DNA of 64,000 bases from Ensifer sp. PDNC004 (GCF_016919405.1 NZ_CP070352.1:310001-374000); one strand, 5' to 3'; positions 26,449 through 38,206 are shown, counted from the first letter of the stretch. The notes: a model not told the origin generated them from the sequence alone. A program made the numbers and translations.

Positions 26449-27354
26449 ATGCTGAAGAAAGCTCTTCTGGGCGCCGTAGCGCTCCTCGCCCTCGTCGGCC
26501 ACGCCCAGGCTGAAGACCTGAAGGAATTCCGCATCGGCATCCTCGGCGGCGAAAACGAAGCCGACCGCCTGCGCAACTTCCAGTGCCTGGTCGACAAGCT
26601 GCCGGCCGCCATTGGCGTCGAGAAGGTCTCGCTGTTCCCGGCCGCCGACTATGACGGCGTTATCCAGGGCCTGCTCGGCGGCACGCTCGACTACGCCGAA
26701 CTTGGCGCTTCCGGCTACGCCAAGATCTACCTCGCCAAGGCTGACGCCGTCGAGCCGATCCTGACGACCGTTCAGACCGACGGTTCGACCGGCTACCACT
26801 CGATCATGGTTGCCCGCAAGGATTCCGGCATCACCAAGATCGAAGACCTGAAGGGCAAGAAGCTCGGCTTCGCCGACCCGGACTCGACCTCGGGCTACCT
26901 CGTCCCGCTCGTCACGCTCCCGGAAGCGATCGGCGCCCCGGTCAAGGAATTCTTCGGTGAAACCGGCTTCGGCGGCGGTCACGAAAACCTCGTTCTCGAA
27001 GTCGTCAAGGGCACCTTCGATGCCGGCACGACCTTCGGCTCGGGCGTCGGCGAATTCAAGGACGGCTACACCTCGGGCAACCTGAAGAAGATGGTCGACA
27101 AGGGCATCCTCGACATGAACGACCTGGTCGAGCTCTGGAAGTCGCCGCTGATCCCGAACGGCCCGATCGTCGTGCGCAACACGATGAACGAGGACATGAA
27201 GGCGAAGTTCAAGCAGTTCATGCTGGACCTGCCGAAGACCGACGCGGCCTGCTTCTCGGCCATCCAGGGCGGTGACTTCACCGGCTACACCGAAGTCAAC
27301 GCCGACTTCTACAAGCCGATCATCGACGCCCGCAAGGCGACGATCGGCGGCTGA
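26449..27354 (+). CDS. phnD: Phosphonate/phosphate ABC transporter periplasmic binding protein
   Basis: The 301-residue protein begins at the ATG at 26449 behind GGGAGAA; in-frame codons back to 26404 are not signal-like. Residues 1-21 are a Sec signal peptide ending H-A-Q-A. Mature marks are RIGILGGENEADRLRNF, LDYAELGASGYAKIY and D-P-D-S-T-S-G-Y-L-V-P, the oxyanion-binding region of PhnD/phosphite-binding proteins. It captures phosphonate or phosphate in the periplasm and hands it to the two PhnE permeases. Confidence 0.93.
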   Translation: MLKKALLGAVALLALVGHAQAEDLKEFRIGILGGENEADRLRNFQCLVDKLPAAIGVEKVSLFPAADYDGVIQGLLGGTLDYAELGASGYAKIYLAKADAVEPILTTVQTDGSTGYHSIMVARKDSGITKIEDLKGKKLGFADPDSTSGYLVPLVTLPEAIGAPVKEFFGETGFGGGHENLVLEVVKGTFDAGTTFGSGVGEFKDGYTSGNLKKMVDKGILDMNDLVELWKSPLIPNGPIVVRNTMNEDMKAKFKQFMLDLPKTDAACFSAIQGGDFTGYTEVNADFYKPIIDARKATIGG

Positions 27355-27373
27355 TAGACCCGCACCACTCGGG

Positions 27374-27401
27374 AACGCTGGCCGCCCAAACGGCCAGCGT
27401 T
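27374..27401 (+). terminator. Intra-operon hairpin after phnD
   Basis: AACGCTGGCCG (27374-27384) pairs perfectly over 11 bp with CGGCCAGCGTT (27391-27401), loop CCCAAA. It lies 19 nt after phnD and 122 nt before phnE. Such hairpins protect the abundant binding-protein mRNA and weaken downstream expression. Confidence 0.65.
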
Positions 27402-27523
27402 TCACTGTTTGAAGGGGTGCTTTCGCATCCTTCGCCGCATTGTTTTCACGCATTTCCGGGGCGGAAAACCGCTTCGCAAATTTCCTGGAAATGCTCTAGA
27501 GGCCGGCGAAAGCCGGAACGGTC

Positions 27524-28486
27524 ATGGCAACTTCCCTGCTCCCGCGACATCTGAGCGACAACGGCGCCGTCATCGAGCGTCACTGGCAGGAGCTCAGTTC
27601 CCGCCGCCGGCTCTATTCCTGGCTTGGCTTTGGCGTTCTCCTCCTGGCGCTGTCGGGTTCGCTCTGGTTCGCCAACGATTCCAATGCCGGCAAGTTCTTC
27701 GACCGTTTGCCGCATTTCTTCGATTTCGTCGGCGATCTCGCGCCGCGCGACGGGCTGGAGATTTTCCGCGCCATGTTCGACCTGCCCTCGCCCTATGACG
27801 ACGGCAGCTTCAAATACAACTATCCTGAGGGCCGGCTCTACCTGACCGAGAGCTTCTACATTCCCGAATACGTGCACAAGATGCTGGAGACCGTGAACAT
27901 CGCGATCTTCTCGACGGTGATCGGCACGGCCTTCGGCTTCGTGCTCTGCTTCCTCGCCGCCCGCAACCTGATGCCCAATCCGTGGATCCGCGGCATCGTT
28001 CGCCGCATCATGGAAGTTCTTCGCGCCTTTCCGGAGGTGGTGATCGCCGGCTTCTTCCTTGCGATCCTTTCGCTCGGCCCCATTCCGGCGATCGCCGCGG
28101 TCTCGATCCACACGATCGGCGCGCTCGGCAAGCTCTTTTATGAAGTGGTGGAAAACGCCGACATGAAGCCGGACGAGGGCCTGCGGGCTGCCGGCGGCAA
28201 CTGGATCGAGCGCGTGTGGTTCGGCATGGTGCCGCAGGTGCTGCCCAACTTCGCCAGTTACTTCCTGCTGCGCCTCGAGATCAACGTGCGCGCCTCGACG
28301 ATCATCGGCGCCGTCGGTGGCGGCGGCATTGGCGAGCTTCTCCGCCTTTCGATCGGCCAGGGACACCAGGCCAAGACCCTTGCAATTGTTCTCCTGCTGT
28401 TTGCGACCATTTTCGCCGTCGACCAGTTTTCCGCCTGGCTTCGCCGCCGCCTTGTTGGCGAGCAGGCCTTCCAGCTTGCCCAGTAG
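27524..28486 (+). CDS. phnE: Phosphonate/phosphate ABC transporter permease
   Basis: The 320-residue inner-membrane permease has a first helix at about 30-48, a periplasmic stretch of about 70 residues, then the BPD_transp_1 core from about residue 120 (AIFSTVIGTAFGFVLCFLAARN). The ABC-coupling EAA-like loop is around E-N-A-D-M-K-P-D-E-G-L-R-A-A-G, and the PhnE signature STIIGAVGGGGIG follows. It forms a heterodimer with the next permease. Confidence 0.9.
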   Translation: MATSLLPRHLSDNGAVIERHWQELSSRRRLYSWLGFGVLLLALSGSLWFANDSNAGKFFDRLPHFFDFVGDLAPRDGLEIFRAMFDLPSPYDDGSFKYNYPEGRLYLTESFYIPEYVHKMLETVNIAIFSTVIGTAFGFVLCFLAARNLMPNPWIRGIVRRIMEVLRAFPEVVIAGFFLAILSLGPIPAIAAVSIHTIGALGKLFYEVVENADMKPDEGLRAAGGNWIERVWFGMVPQVLPNFASYFLLRLEINVRASTIIGAVGGGGIGELLRLSIGQGHQAKTLAIVLLLFATIFAVDQFSAWLRRRLVGEQAFQLAQ

Positions 28487-28495
28487 GTGCGCACC

Positions 28496-30013
28496 ATGAC
28501 CATGACCACACGATTGAACCCGATGGAAATGGACGCGATCGCGAGCCGCCATCCCGAGCTCCTGAAATCCTCGACCTCCAGGCGCGTGCGCACGGCCGCA
28601 ATCACCGGCGGCGTCATCGTCTATCTCATTTTCAGCTGGTGGTTCTTCTCGATCGGCCAAGTGCTCGGCAACGCCAACTGGGGCATTGCAGGGACCTACC
28701 TTGCCGACTGGGTTTCCTACGAGGTGCGCCCCGAGATCCACGTCGCCCCGGACCGGACGATGAGCCTCAACTATCAGCGCAATTCGCCGCTTGGCCCCAA
28801 TCCCGATTCTGACTGGGTGGAACTCGACAAGGAGACGGTGACCCGCAAAGTCGAGATACCGGCATCGACGACACAGACAGCAAAGCCGAAGGCCAGTTCG
28901 TCCTTCAGCTTCATGACGCCCGGCTCGGCCTTGGGTTCCACTACAACGCCTGAGGCGGAAGCGCGTGTCGAAACCCGGACGGAAGAAGTCCTGACGCGCG
29001 TCGTCGTCACCTACAACCGCTCGACCAGGATCGAGATCGCCGATGGCCTGGTAAAGGCGACCCATGGTGGCGACACGCTTGTCATGGCCGTCGACGGCGC
29101 CGACACGGTGCGGCCGCAAGGCGCACTTCCGGCCTGGGCGACGCAGAAGCGGCCAGGTGAAAAGATCGTGCTTGCCTTCGGCGCCACCGGCTGGGCGGAA
29201 GTCGAAGGCGACGAGGTTTCCGTCCGAAACCGCTTCTTCGGTTGGGCGAACTTCCTCTTCGACACCAACTCGGCCTTCTTCGGCAAAAGCTACGGCGAGG
29301 TCGCCTCGCTCATCGCCTCCGGCGAGCGCATCGATCCGGCCCGTTCGAACCTGTCGCTTGCCTGGAACAACATCCTCTATAATGCCGAGTGGCAGCATCT
29401 GGATGTCTGGACGAAGCTGCTACAGACAGTCGTTATGGCCTTCGTCGGCACGCTCTTTGCGTCGCTGATCGCCTTCCCGCTCTGCTTCTTGGCCGCCCGC
29501 AACATCACCCCGAGCTTCCTGACCAACCAGATGGTCAAGCGCTTCTTCGACTTCCTGCGATCGGTGGACATGTTCATCTGGGCACTGTTCTTCACCCGCG
29601 CGTTCGGCCCCGGACCGCTTGCCGGCATCTCGGCGATCTTTTTCACCGACACCGGCACACTCGGAAAACTCTACTCCGAAGCGCTGGAAAACATCGACGA
29701 CAAGCAGCGCGAGGGCGTGAAATCGGTCGGAGCGACGCCGCTTGCGGTGCAACGCTTCGGCGTGCTTCCGCAGGTGTTGCCGGTCTTTGCCAGCCAGGCG
29801 CTCTATTTCTGGGAATCGAACACCCGTTCGGCAACGATCATCGGCGCCGTCGGCGCCGGCGGCATCGGCCTCAAACTCTGGGAAGCGATGCGTACCAATT
29901 CCGATTGGGAAAATGTCGCCTATATGGTGCTTCTGATCTTGCTGGTTGTCTTTATTTTCGACAGCATCTCGAACGCGTGCCGTTCGCGCCTGATGGGCAG
30001 CAAGGCACATTGA
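28496..30013 (+). CDS. Second phosphonate/phosphate permease with large periplasmic insertion
   Basis: This permease is 505 residues from the ATG at 28496, nearly twice a normal PhnE. After one helix (about 33-52) there are about 240 residues of periplasmic sequence including a T/S/P-rich linker. The usual permease core begins near residue 304 (KLLQTVVMAFVGTLFASLIA, F-P-L-C-F-L-A-A-R-N). The STIIGAVGAGGIGLKLWE motif shows a functional coupling region. The homologue in S. meliloti is called PhoT (recalled). The insertion may contact PhnD or sense substrate; this is inference. Confidence 0.88.
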   Translation: MTMTTRLNPMEMDAIASRHPELLKSSTSRRVRTAAITGGVIVYLIFSWWFFSIGQVLGNANWGIAGTYLADWVSYEVRPEIHVAPDRTMSLNYQRNSPLGPNPDSDWVELDKETVTRKVEIPASTTQTAKPKASSSFSFMTPGSALGSTTTPEAEARVETRTEEVLTRVVVTYNRSTRIEIADGLVKATHGGDTLVMAVDGADTVRPQGALPAWATQKRPGEKIVLAFGATGWAEVEGDEVSVRNRFFGWANFLFDTNSAFFGKSYGEVASLIASGERIDPARSNLSLAWNNILYNAEWQHLDVWTKLLQTVVMAFVGTLFASLIAFPLCFLAARNITPSFLTNQMVKRFFDFLRSVDMFIWALFFTRAFGPGPLAGISAIFFTDTGTLGKLYSEALENIDDKQREGVKSVGATPLAVQRFGVLPQVLPVFASQALYFWESNTRSATIIGAVGAGGIGLKLWEAMRTNSDWENVAYMVLLILLVVFIFDSISNACRSRLMGSKAH

Positions 30014-30130
30014 CGACAGCCAAGCATTTGCGTGTCCGCCATCATGATGTTGTCATGGAAATCGGCTAGCTGCGCATCGCATCCCGCAAACAATCGACCC
30101 CCGCCCTGGCGGGCCGGTCGCTACAAGAAA

Positions 30131-30847
30131 GTGAAGACCGTGCGTTATGCCATCTATTTCGCGCCGCCGGCGGACAGCCGGCTGTCGCAGGTCGCCTCCC
30201 GTTGGCTGGGGCGCGACGCCTTTACCGGCGAAGACCTCACGCTTCCGACGATCGCCGGGATTGACGAAGAGACGCAACGCGCACTGACGGCCGACCCTCG
30301 GCGCTACGGTTTTCACGGCACGCTGAAAGCGCCTTTCGAACTTGCCGAAGGTCGGGACGAAGGCGAGCTTCTAAGTATTTTCGAGTGCTTTGCCGCCGAC
30401 CTCGACCCGTTCGAGATCCCCGAAATCGTGCTGCACCAGTTGGGCCCGTTCTTCGCACTCGTGCCGTCCGCGCCTTGCGCCGACCTGCAGGATTTGGCCG
30501 AAGACGCCGTCCACCGCTTCGACCCGTTCCGTGCGCCGCTGTCGGACGCCGACTTTGCCCGCCGCAATCCAAACAGCCTGCCGGAACGACAGAGACGCTA
30601 CCTCAGAGAATGGGGGTATCCTTATGTTTTCGAAGAGTTCGAGTTCCACTTGACCTTGACTGGCCCGGTGCCCACGGAAGCCAGCGGCGTGATGCGTACC
30701 GCGCTCGAAACCACCTTTGCCGAACATATCGGCAAGCCGCTTCACGTTACGTCAGTCGCGCTTTTCGTCGAACCGGAGCGCGGCGCACCCTTTACTGTCC
30801 GCTCCCTGCTGCCGCTCGGCAGCGACACCCAACGAAAGATCGCATGA
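30131..30847 (+). CDS. DUF1045 phosphonate-operon protein, 2H phosphoesterase-like
   Basis: The protein is about 239 residues from a GTG at 30131 (a GTG at 30140 is also possible); ATG at 30032 would add unrelated residues. Two H-x-T motifs, FHGTLKAPF and FHLTLTGPV, place it in the 2H phosphoesterase superfamily, and the DUF1045 group occurs in phosphonate operons. It may act on a ribose-phosphate or cyclic phosphate intermediate of C-P bond breakdown. It ends one base before phnM, in the same reading unit. Confidence 0.82.
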   Translation: MKTVRYAIYFAPPADSRLSQVASRWLGRDAFTGEDLTLPTIAGIDEETQRALTADPRRYGFHGTLKAPFELAEGRDEGELLSIFECFAADLDPFEIPEIVLHQLGPFFALVPSAPCADLQDLAEDAVHRFDPFRAPLSDADFARRNPNSLPERQRRYLREWGYPYVFEEFEFHLTLTGPVPTEASGVMRTALETTFAEHIGKPLHVTSVALFVEPERGAPFTVRSLLPLGSDTQRKIA

Positions 30848-30848
30848 G

Positions 30849-31988
30849 ATGAGCAAAGAACAGGTTTTGACCAACGCCCGCATCGTCCTCGAGGATAGCA
30901 TCCTCGATGGTTCGGTGCTGATCCGCGACGGCAAGATTGCCGATATCTCCGCGGGCACGGTTGCCAGCGGCGAGGACTTCGAAGGCGACTATCTGATCCC
31001 CGGCCTGATCGAGCTGCACACCGACCACCTCGAAGCCCATTACTCGCCGCGCCCCGGCGTGCGCTGGCTGAAGATCGCGGCGATCCAGGCCCATGACGCC
31101 CAGGTCGTCACCTCCGGCATCACCACGGTCTTCGACTGCCTGCGTCTCGGCTCCGACGAGGACGGCGGCTTCCAGAAGGGCGAAATGCGCAGCATGGCCG
31201 ACGCGTTGGCCCAGGCCAAGGAAGAGGGTCGCCTTCGCGCCGATCACCTGATCCACCTGCGCTGCGAGGTCTCGACCTCCGACGTGCTCGATCACTACGA
31301 GGACTTCCAGAACGACCCGCAGGTCAAGCTCGTCTCGCTGATGGACCATGCGCCGGGTCAGCGGCAGTTCCAGACGATGGACCAGTACACGCTCTACTAC
31401 AAAGCCAAGCGCGGCTTCTCGGACGAGGAATTCGCGCGCTTCGTCGAGCGGCAGCAGGCATTGTCGGCAAAGTATGCCGGTCCGCACCGCACCGCGCTCG
31501 CCGAGGCCTGTGCGGCCCGCGGTATCACCATCGCCAGCCATGACGACGCGACCGTCGACCACGTCGAGGAATCGATCGGCTTCGGTATCAAGCTTGCGGA
31601 GTTCCCGACGAGCTTCGAGGCCGCCGAGGCGTCGCACCGCGCGGGCCTCAGCGTGCTCATGGGCGCGCCGAACATCGTGCGTGGCAAGTCGCACTCCGGC
31701 AACATCGCCGCCCGCGATCTCGCCGAGCGCGGCGTGCTCGACGTGCTGTCGTCGGACTATGTGCCCTTCAGCCTGATCCACGCCCCCTTCGTGCTCTCCG
31801 ATGAACTCGACGCCGTCGATTTGCCAAAGGCAATCGCCATGGTGACGTCGACGCCGGCGCGCACCGTCGGTCTCGATGACCGCGGTCGCATCGCGGTTGG
31901 CCTTCGCGCCGATATCGCCCGCGTGCACCGCAAGGAAGGCATCCCGGTCGTGCGCTCCGTCTGGCGCGAAGGACGGCGTGTCGCATGA
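30849..31988 (+). CDS. phnM: Alpha-D-ribose 1-methylphosphonate 5-triphosphate diphosphatase
   Basis: This 379-residue amidohydrolase-superfamily enzyme removes diphosphate from the ribose 5-triphosphate intermediate in phosphonate degradation. Metal-site marks are PGLIELHTDHLEAH, L-M-D-H-A-P-G-Q-R-Q, ITIASHDDAT and VLSSDYVPFS, all typical of PhnM. The next gene, phnN, overlaps it by ATGA. The C-P lyase core genes phnG-phnL are not in this window and must lie elsewhere if the pathway is complete. Confidence 0.93.
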   Translation: MSKEQVLTNARIVLEDSILDGSVLIRDGKIADISAGTVASGEDFEGDYLIPGLIELHTDHLEAHYSPRPGVRWLKIAAIQAHDAQVVTSGITTVFDCLRLGSDEDGGFQKGEMRSMADALAQAKEEGRLRADHLIHLRCEVSTSDVLDHYEDFQNDPQVKLVSLMDHAPGQRQFQTMDQYTLYYKAKRGFSDEEFARFVERQQALSAKYAGPHRTALAEACAARGITIASHDDATVDHVEESIGFGIKLAEFPTSFEAAEASHRAGLSVLMGAPNIVRGKSHSGNIAARDLAERGVLDVLSSDYVPFSLIHAPFVLSDELDAVDLPKAIAMVTSTPARTVGLDDRGRIAVGLRADIARVHRKEGIPVVRSVWREGRRVA

Positions 31989-32569
31989 GCGCGACCGAAA
32001 AGGGCGGCGCGCTCGTCGTCGTTGTCGGGCCGAGCGGCGCCGGCAAGGACAGCGTCATGGGCTTTGCCGCCCGGCACTTTGCCGATTGTCACGACGTGCA
32101 TTTCGTCCGCCGCGTCATCACCCGTCCGTCGGATGCCGGCAGTGAAGTGCATGAAAGCGTCTCGGAAGACGAGTTCGTCGAGATGCAGAAGGACGGCGCC
32201 TTCGCCGTCTTCTGGGATGCGCATGGGCTGCGATACGGCATCCCCGCCGTCGTGCTCAGGAATGTCAGGGACGGCATGACGGCGATCGTCAATGGCAGCC
32301 GCGGTGCCCTGCCGGCGTTCCGCGAAGCCTTCGGTGAGATCGCCGTCGTCGTTGTTACAGCCGAGACGCCGGTGCTTGCAAAACGACTTGCCGAGCGCGG
32401 TCGCGAGAGTGAAGAGGAAGTTTTGCGGCGCCTCAGCCGCCAGGCGCCTGACGTCACCTCAGGCCCCGATGTCAACGTGATCGACAACAGCGGGCGCCTC
32501 GACATTGCCGGAAACCGCTTTGTCGAGGTGGTCGAGCGGCTGCGCGCAAAGGCGGATCACGCGGTTTAG
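31985..32569 (+). CDS. phnN: Ribose 1,5-bisphosphate phosphokinase
   Basis: PhnN phosphorylates ribose 1,5-bisphosphate to PRPP, feeding phosphonate-derived ribose into nucleotide synthesis. The 194-residue protein has the guanylate-kinase-like P-loop VVGPSGAGKDS, then R-R-V-I-T-R-P, and the F-W-D-A-H-G-L-R-Y-G-I-P segment that distinguishes PhnN. The start overlaps phnM (ATGA), and a strong terminator follows, so it is the last gene of the operon. Confidence 0.92.
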   Translation: MSATEKGGALVVVVGPSGAGKDSVMGFAARHFADCHDVHFVRRVITRPSDAGSEVHESVSEDEFVEMQKDGAFAVFWDAHGLRYGIPAVVLRNVRDGMTAIVNGSRGALPAFREAFGEIAVVVVTAETPVLAKRLAERGRESEEEVLRRLSRQAPDVTSGPDVNVIDNSGRLDIAGNRFVEVVERLRAKADHAV

Positions 32570-32644
32570 CGTGATCCACGTTCGCGGCCCGGCAGGCTTG
32601 CGAGTCGCAGGCACGCATCGCGATCTCCATTACAAGGACAGGCG

Positions 32645-32679
32645 AAGGCTCCGAACCTCAGGGTTCGGAGCCTTTTCTT
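32645..32679 (+). terminator. Rho-independent terminator of the phn operon
   Basis: AAGGCTCCGAACC (32645-32657) and GGTTCGGAGCCTT (32662-32674) form a perfect 13-bp stem with a TCAG loop, followed by TTCTTTTT. Confidence 0.93.
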
Positions 32680-32833
32680 TTTACCTGCCGTGATGACGAA
32701 CCCACGAGAAGAAATTCCAGCGAAGTCAGAGTTCTACGGCCATTTTCTCAAAGCTCCCGCTCTGCTTCACTCGGCCGATCGCCCTTTCCTTTTCCGCAGG
32801 CTCCATAAATTTCCTCTTGTGAAGCAAGTTAAT

Positions 32834-32845
32834 ATGTATATACAT
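32834..32845 (+). promoter_or_regulatory. HutC-type operator
   Basis: ATGTATATACAT is a perfect 12-bp palindrome 22 nt before hutI. It matches the TGTATATACA core I recall for the GntR-family repressor HutC. No hutC gene is in the window, so the repressor must be encoded elsewhere. Confidence 0.7.
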
Positions 32846-32867
32846 TATATCCAGTGGAGGCGACCTG

Positions 32868-34112
32868 ATGAACGAACTCTCGACCCGCAAGCCAGCATCC
32901 GGCATTTGGCGCAATGCGCGTCTCGTGACGCTTGGCGAATCCGTTGACGGTCTTGGCCTCGTCGAGAATGCGGCCGTGGCGGTCGTCGATGGGCGGATCG
33001 CCTATGCCGGGCCGGAGAACGGGGTGCCCGCCGAACTCGCACGCAGCCTCGAAGCTGCGGACTGCCAGGGCCGCGTAATGACGCCCGCGCTGATCGACTG
33101 CCACACCCATCTCGTTCACGGCGGCAACCGCGCCCGCGAATTCCAGATGCGGCTGGAAGGCGCGACCTACGAAGAGATCGCGCGCGCCGGCGGCGGCATC
33201 GTCTCGTCGGTCAAGGCGACCAATGCGCTGACGGTCGACCAACTGGTCGAAACCGCGCTGCCGCGGCTCGACACGCTACTTGCCGAGGGCGTCTCGACCG
33301 TCGAAATCAAATCCGGCTACGGCCTCAACGTCACGGCCGAGCTCAACATGCTGCGCGCCGCCCGCAAGCTCGAAACACTGCGGCCGGTGCGCGTTGTCAC
33401 GAGCTATCTCGCCGCACACGCAACGCCTGCGGACTACAAGGGCCGCAACGGTGACTACATCACCGACGTCGTGCTGCCTGGACTAGACGCCGCCCATGCC
33501 GAGGGCCTGGTCGATGCGGTCGACGGTTTCTGCGAGGGCATTGCCTTTTCGACCACCGAGATCGCCCGCGTCTTCGACCGCGCCAAGGCACTTGGCCTGC
33601 CGGTCAAACTGCACGCAGAACAGCTTTCCAATCTCGGCGGCGCAAAGCTCGCGGCCTCTTACGGCGCGCTTTCGGCGGACCACCTCGAATATCTCGACGC
33701 AGAAGGCGCTGTAGCCCTTGCGAAGTCAGGCACGGTCGCCGTGCTCTTGCCGGGCGCCTTCTATGCGCTACGCGAAGAGCGCCTGCCGCCGGTCCAGGCT
33801 TTGCGTGACGCTGGCGCGCGGATCGCGATCGCCACCGACTGCAATCCCGGTACCTCGCCGCTGACCTCGCTGCTTCTCACGATGAACATGTCGGCGACGT
33901 TCTTCCGACTGACGGTTGCCGAATGCCTTGCCGGTGCAACGCGCGAAGCCGCCCGCGCGCTTGGCCTGCTGGCCGAAACCGGCACGGTCGAAGTCGGCAA
34001 GTCCGCCGATCTGGCAATCTGGAACATCGAGGATCCGGCCGAACTCGTCTACCGCATCGGCTTCAATCCGCTTCATGAACGCATCTTTAGAGGGCAAAGG
34101 ACCGGTCAATGA
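32868..34112 (+). CDS. hutI: Imidazolonepropionase
   Basis: HutI opens imidazolone-5-propionate to N-formimino-glutamate, the third step of histidine degradation. The 414-residue amidohydrolase shows [12 protein letters not shown] (metal site), [31 protein letters not shown] and [14 protein letters not shown] lies 11 nt before the ATG. hutH overlaps its stop by 4 nt, so the hut genes form one operon. Confidence 0.95.
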   Translation: MNELSTRKPASGIWRNARLVTLGESVDGLGLVENAAVAVVDGRIAYAGPENGVPAELARSLEAADCQGRVMTPALIDCHTHLVHGGNRAREFQMRLEGATYEEIARAGGGIVSSVKATNALTVDQLVETALPRLDTLLAEGVSTVEIKSGYGLNVTAELNMLRAARKLETLRPVRVVTSYLAAHATPADYKGRNGDYITDVVLPGLDAAHAEGLVDAVDGFCEGIAFSTTEIARVFDRAKALGLPVKLHAEQLSNLGGAKLAASYGALSADHLEYLDAEGAVALAKSGTVAVLLPGAFYALREERLPPVQALRDAGARIAIATDCNPGTSPLTSLLLTMNMSATFFRLTVAECLAGATREAARALGLLAETGTVEVGKSADLAIWNIEDPAELVYRIGFNPLHERIFRGQRTGQ

Positions 34113-35644
34113 CCATCACTCTACACCCGGGCTCCGTGCCCCTCCGCGACCTCGAAACCATCTACTGGACCGGCGAGCCGGCCCGTCTCGATCCGTCTTT
34201 TGATGCCGGCATCGACAAGGCCGCGCGCCGCATTGCCGAAATCGTCGCCGGCAACGCCCCGGTTTACGGCATCAACACGGGCTTCGGCAAACTCGCCTCG
34301 ATCAAGATCGACAGTGCCGATGTCGCAACGCTGCAGCGCAACCTGATCCTGTCGCATTGCTGCGGCGTCGGTGAGCCGCTTGCCGAAAATATCGTGCGCC
34401 TCATCCTGTCGCTGAAGCTCGTCTCGCTTGGCCGCGGCGCCTCCGGCGTCCGCCTCGAACTCGTACGCCTGATCGAAGCCATGCTCGAAAAGGGCGTCAT
34501 CCCGGTCATCCCCGAAAAGGGCTCGGTCGGCGCCTCCGGCGACCTCGCGCCACTCGCCCATATGGCCGCCGTCATGATGGGCCACGGCGAAGCTTACTTC
34601 GAGGGCCGCCGCCTGGCCGGCGCCGAAGCGCTGACCGCCGCCGGCCTCAAGCCTGTGGTGCTTGCCGCCAAGGAAGGCCTGGCGCTGATCAACGGCACCC
34701 AAACCTCGACGGCGCTGGCGCTCGCCGGCCTCTTCCGTGCCCACCGTGCCGCACAGGCAGCGCTCATCACCGGCGCCATGTCGACGGACGCAGCCATGGG
34801 TTCGTCCGCGCCCTTCCATCCAGATATCCATACGTTGCGCGGCCATCGTGGCCAGATCGACACGGCCGCGGCTCTGCGCGCTCTGCTCGCGGGTTCCGCG
34901 ATCCGCGAAAGCCATATCGAAGGCGACGAGCGCGTGCAGGATCCCTACTGCATCCGCTGCCAGCCGCAGGTCGATGGCGCCTGCCTCGATCTCCTGCGCT
35001 CAGTCGCACGCGTGCTCGAAACCGAAGCCAACGCCGTCACCGACAACCCGCTGGTTCTTTCGGACAATTCCGTTGTTTCCGGTGGCAATTTCCATGCCGA
35101 GCCGGTCGCCTTTGCCGCCGATCAGATCGCCCTTGCCGTCTGCGAGATCGGCGCGATCTCGCAGCGCCGCATCGCGCTGCTCGTCGATCCTGCCCTTTCC
35201 TACGGCCTGCCGGCCTTCCTCGCCAAGAAGCCGGGCCTGAACTCCGGTCTGATGATCGCCGAGGTCACCTCGGCGGCCCTGATGTCCGAGAACAAGCAAC
35301 TCTCGCATCCCGCCTCTGTCGACTCGACGCCGACGTCGGCCAACCAGGAAGACCACGTTTCCATGGCATGCCACGGCGCGCGCCGCCTGCTGCAGATGAC
35401 CGAAAACCTGTTCTCGATCGTCGGCATCGAAGCACTGACCGCCGTCCAGGGCGTCGAATTCCGCGCCCCGCTCGCCACCAGCCCCGAATTGCAGAAGGCC
35501 GCCGCCGCCCTTCGCGCCGTCTCGCCGACGATCGAAGAAGATCGCTACATGGCCAACGACCTCAAAGCCGCCGGCGACCTCATCGCCTCGGGCCGACTGA
35601 ACGCCGCCGTCGCTGCCGGCATCCTGCCAAGCCTGGAGGCTTGA
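34109..35644 (+). CDS. hutH: Histidine ammonia-lyase
   Basis: HutH deaminates histidine to urocanate using an MIO cofactor made autocatalytically from A142-S143-G144 in [13 protein letters not shown]. Other marks are [27 protein letters not shown] and the [11 protein letters not shown] segment. The length of 511 residues is normal. It overlaps hutI, and hutG begins 1 nt after its stop. It is the first enzyme of the pathway although second in the operon. Confidence 0.96.
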   Translation: MTITLHPGSVPLRDLETIYWTGEPARLDPSFDAGIDKAARRIAEIVAGNAPVYGINTGFGKLASIKIDSADVATLQRNLILSHCCGVGEPLAENIVRLILSLKLVSLGRGASGVRLELVRLIEAMLEKGVIPVIPEKGSVGASGDLAPLAHMAAVMMGHGEAYFEGRRLAGAEALTAAGLKPVVLAAKEGLALINGTQTSTALALAGLFRAHRAAQAALITGAMSTDAAMGSSAPFHPDIHTLRGHRGQIDTAAALRALLAGSAIRESHIEGDERVQDPYCIRCQPQVDGACLDLLRSVARVLETEANAVTDNPLVLSDNSVVSGGNFHAEPVAFAADQIALAVCEIGAISQRRIALLVDPALSYGLPAFLAKKPGLNSGLMIAEVTSAALMSENKQLSHPASVDSTPTSANQEDHVSMACHGARRLLQMTENLFSIVGIEALTAVQGVEFRAPLATSPELQKAAAALRAVSPTIEEDRYMANDLKAAGDLIASGRLNAAVAAGILPSLEA

Positions 35645-35645
35645 G

Positions 35646-36460
35646 ATGGCTGTCGTCGAAGTCAAAAGAGGCAACTCGCCGATCATTCTCGGCTTTCCGC
35701 ATACCGGCACCGACGTGCCAGCGGCGATCCGGGATCGGCTGAACGACAACGGCCGGATCCTCGCCGATACCGATTGGCATATCCATCAGCTCTATGATGG
35801 TCTTCTGCCGGAGGTGACCGTCGTTCGCGCCACCTTCCATCGCTATGTGATCGACGCCAACCGGGATCCCGAAGGCGTGAGCCTCTACCCCGGTCAGAAC
35901 ACGACCGGGCTGATCCCGGAAACGGATTTCGACGGCAAGTCGATCTGGAAGGATGGAGAGTCACCGACCGAAGCCGATATCGCCGAACGTCTCCAGGGGT
36001 TCCATGCACCCTATCACGCGGCCCTTGCCGCCGAGATCGAGCGGGTGAAAGCGATCCATGGCGTGGTCGTGCTTTATGATTGCCACTCGATCCGCTCGCA
36101 CATCCCGTTCCTGTTCGAAGGCAAGCTGCCGGATCTCAACATCGGCACCGACATGGGCAAGACCTGCGCGCCCCAGATCGAGAAGGCGACGGCCGAAATC
36201 GCCGCCGGTGCCGAAGGTTACAGCAGCATTCTCAACGGCCGCTTCAAGGGCGGCTGGACCACCCGCCACTATGGTCGCCCGGAAACCGGCGTGCATGCCA
36301 TTCAGATGGAGCTCGCGCAATCGACCCATCTCGCCGCCGAAGAACCGCCTTTCGCGCTCGACGCCACACGATCCGCCCTGTTGCGAAAGCCGCTGGGAGC
36401 GATCCTGAACCGCATCGAAACCATCGCATTTGACCTCAAGACACTGACAGGGAGCGAGGC

Positions 36461-36464
<4 letters not shown>
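35646..36464 (+). CDS. hutG: N-formylglutamate deformylase
   Basis: The 272-residue FGase-family protein shows [12 protein letters not shown] at the N-terminus, [22 protein letters not shown] and N-I-G-T-D. The C-terminal [11 protein letters not shown] segment is also typical of HutG. It hydrolyses N-formylglutamate to formate and glutamate, the last step of the five-step pathway. That route needs a formiminoglutamate deiminase (HutF), which is not visible here. It overlaps hutU by 4 nt. Confidence 0.92.
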
Positions 36465-38140
<1,676 letters not shown>

Positions 38141-38174
38141 GCCGCGCCCGACCGACATAATCAAGGACCTACAG

Positions 38175-38206
38175 ATAGGGGCGTCGAAAGGCGCCCCTAT
38201 CACTTT
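38175..38206 (+). terminator. Terminator of the hut operon
   Basis: ATAGGGGCG (38175-38183) pairs with CGCCCCTAT (38192-38200), 8-nt loop, followed by CACTTTTTG. Confidence 0.85.

Noticed and set aside
25516..29398. Two long minus-strand frames (about 645 and 650 codons) opposite phnC-phnE2
   Set aside because: They mirror the codon pattern of the real phn genes, show low-complexity composition and match no family.
32690..32947. Short plus-strand frame over the hut promoter
   Set aside because: It covers the HutC-like operator and the hutI start and has no family features.
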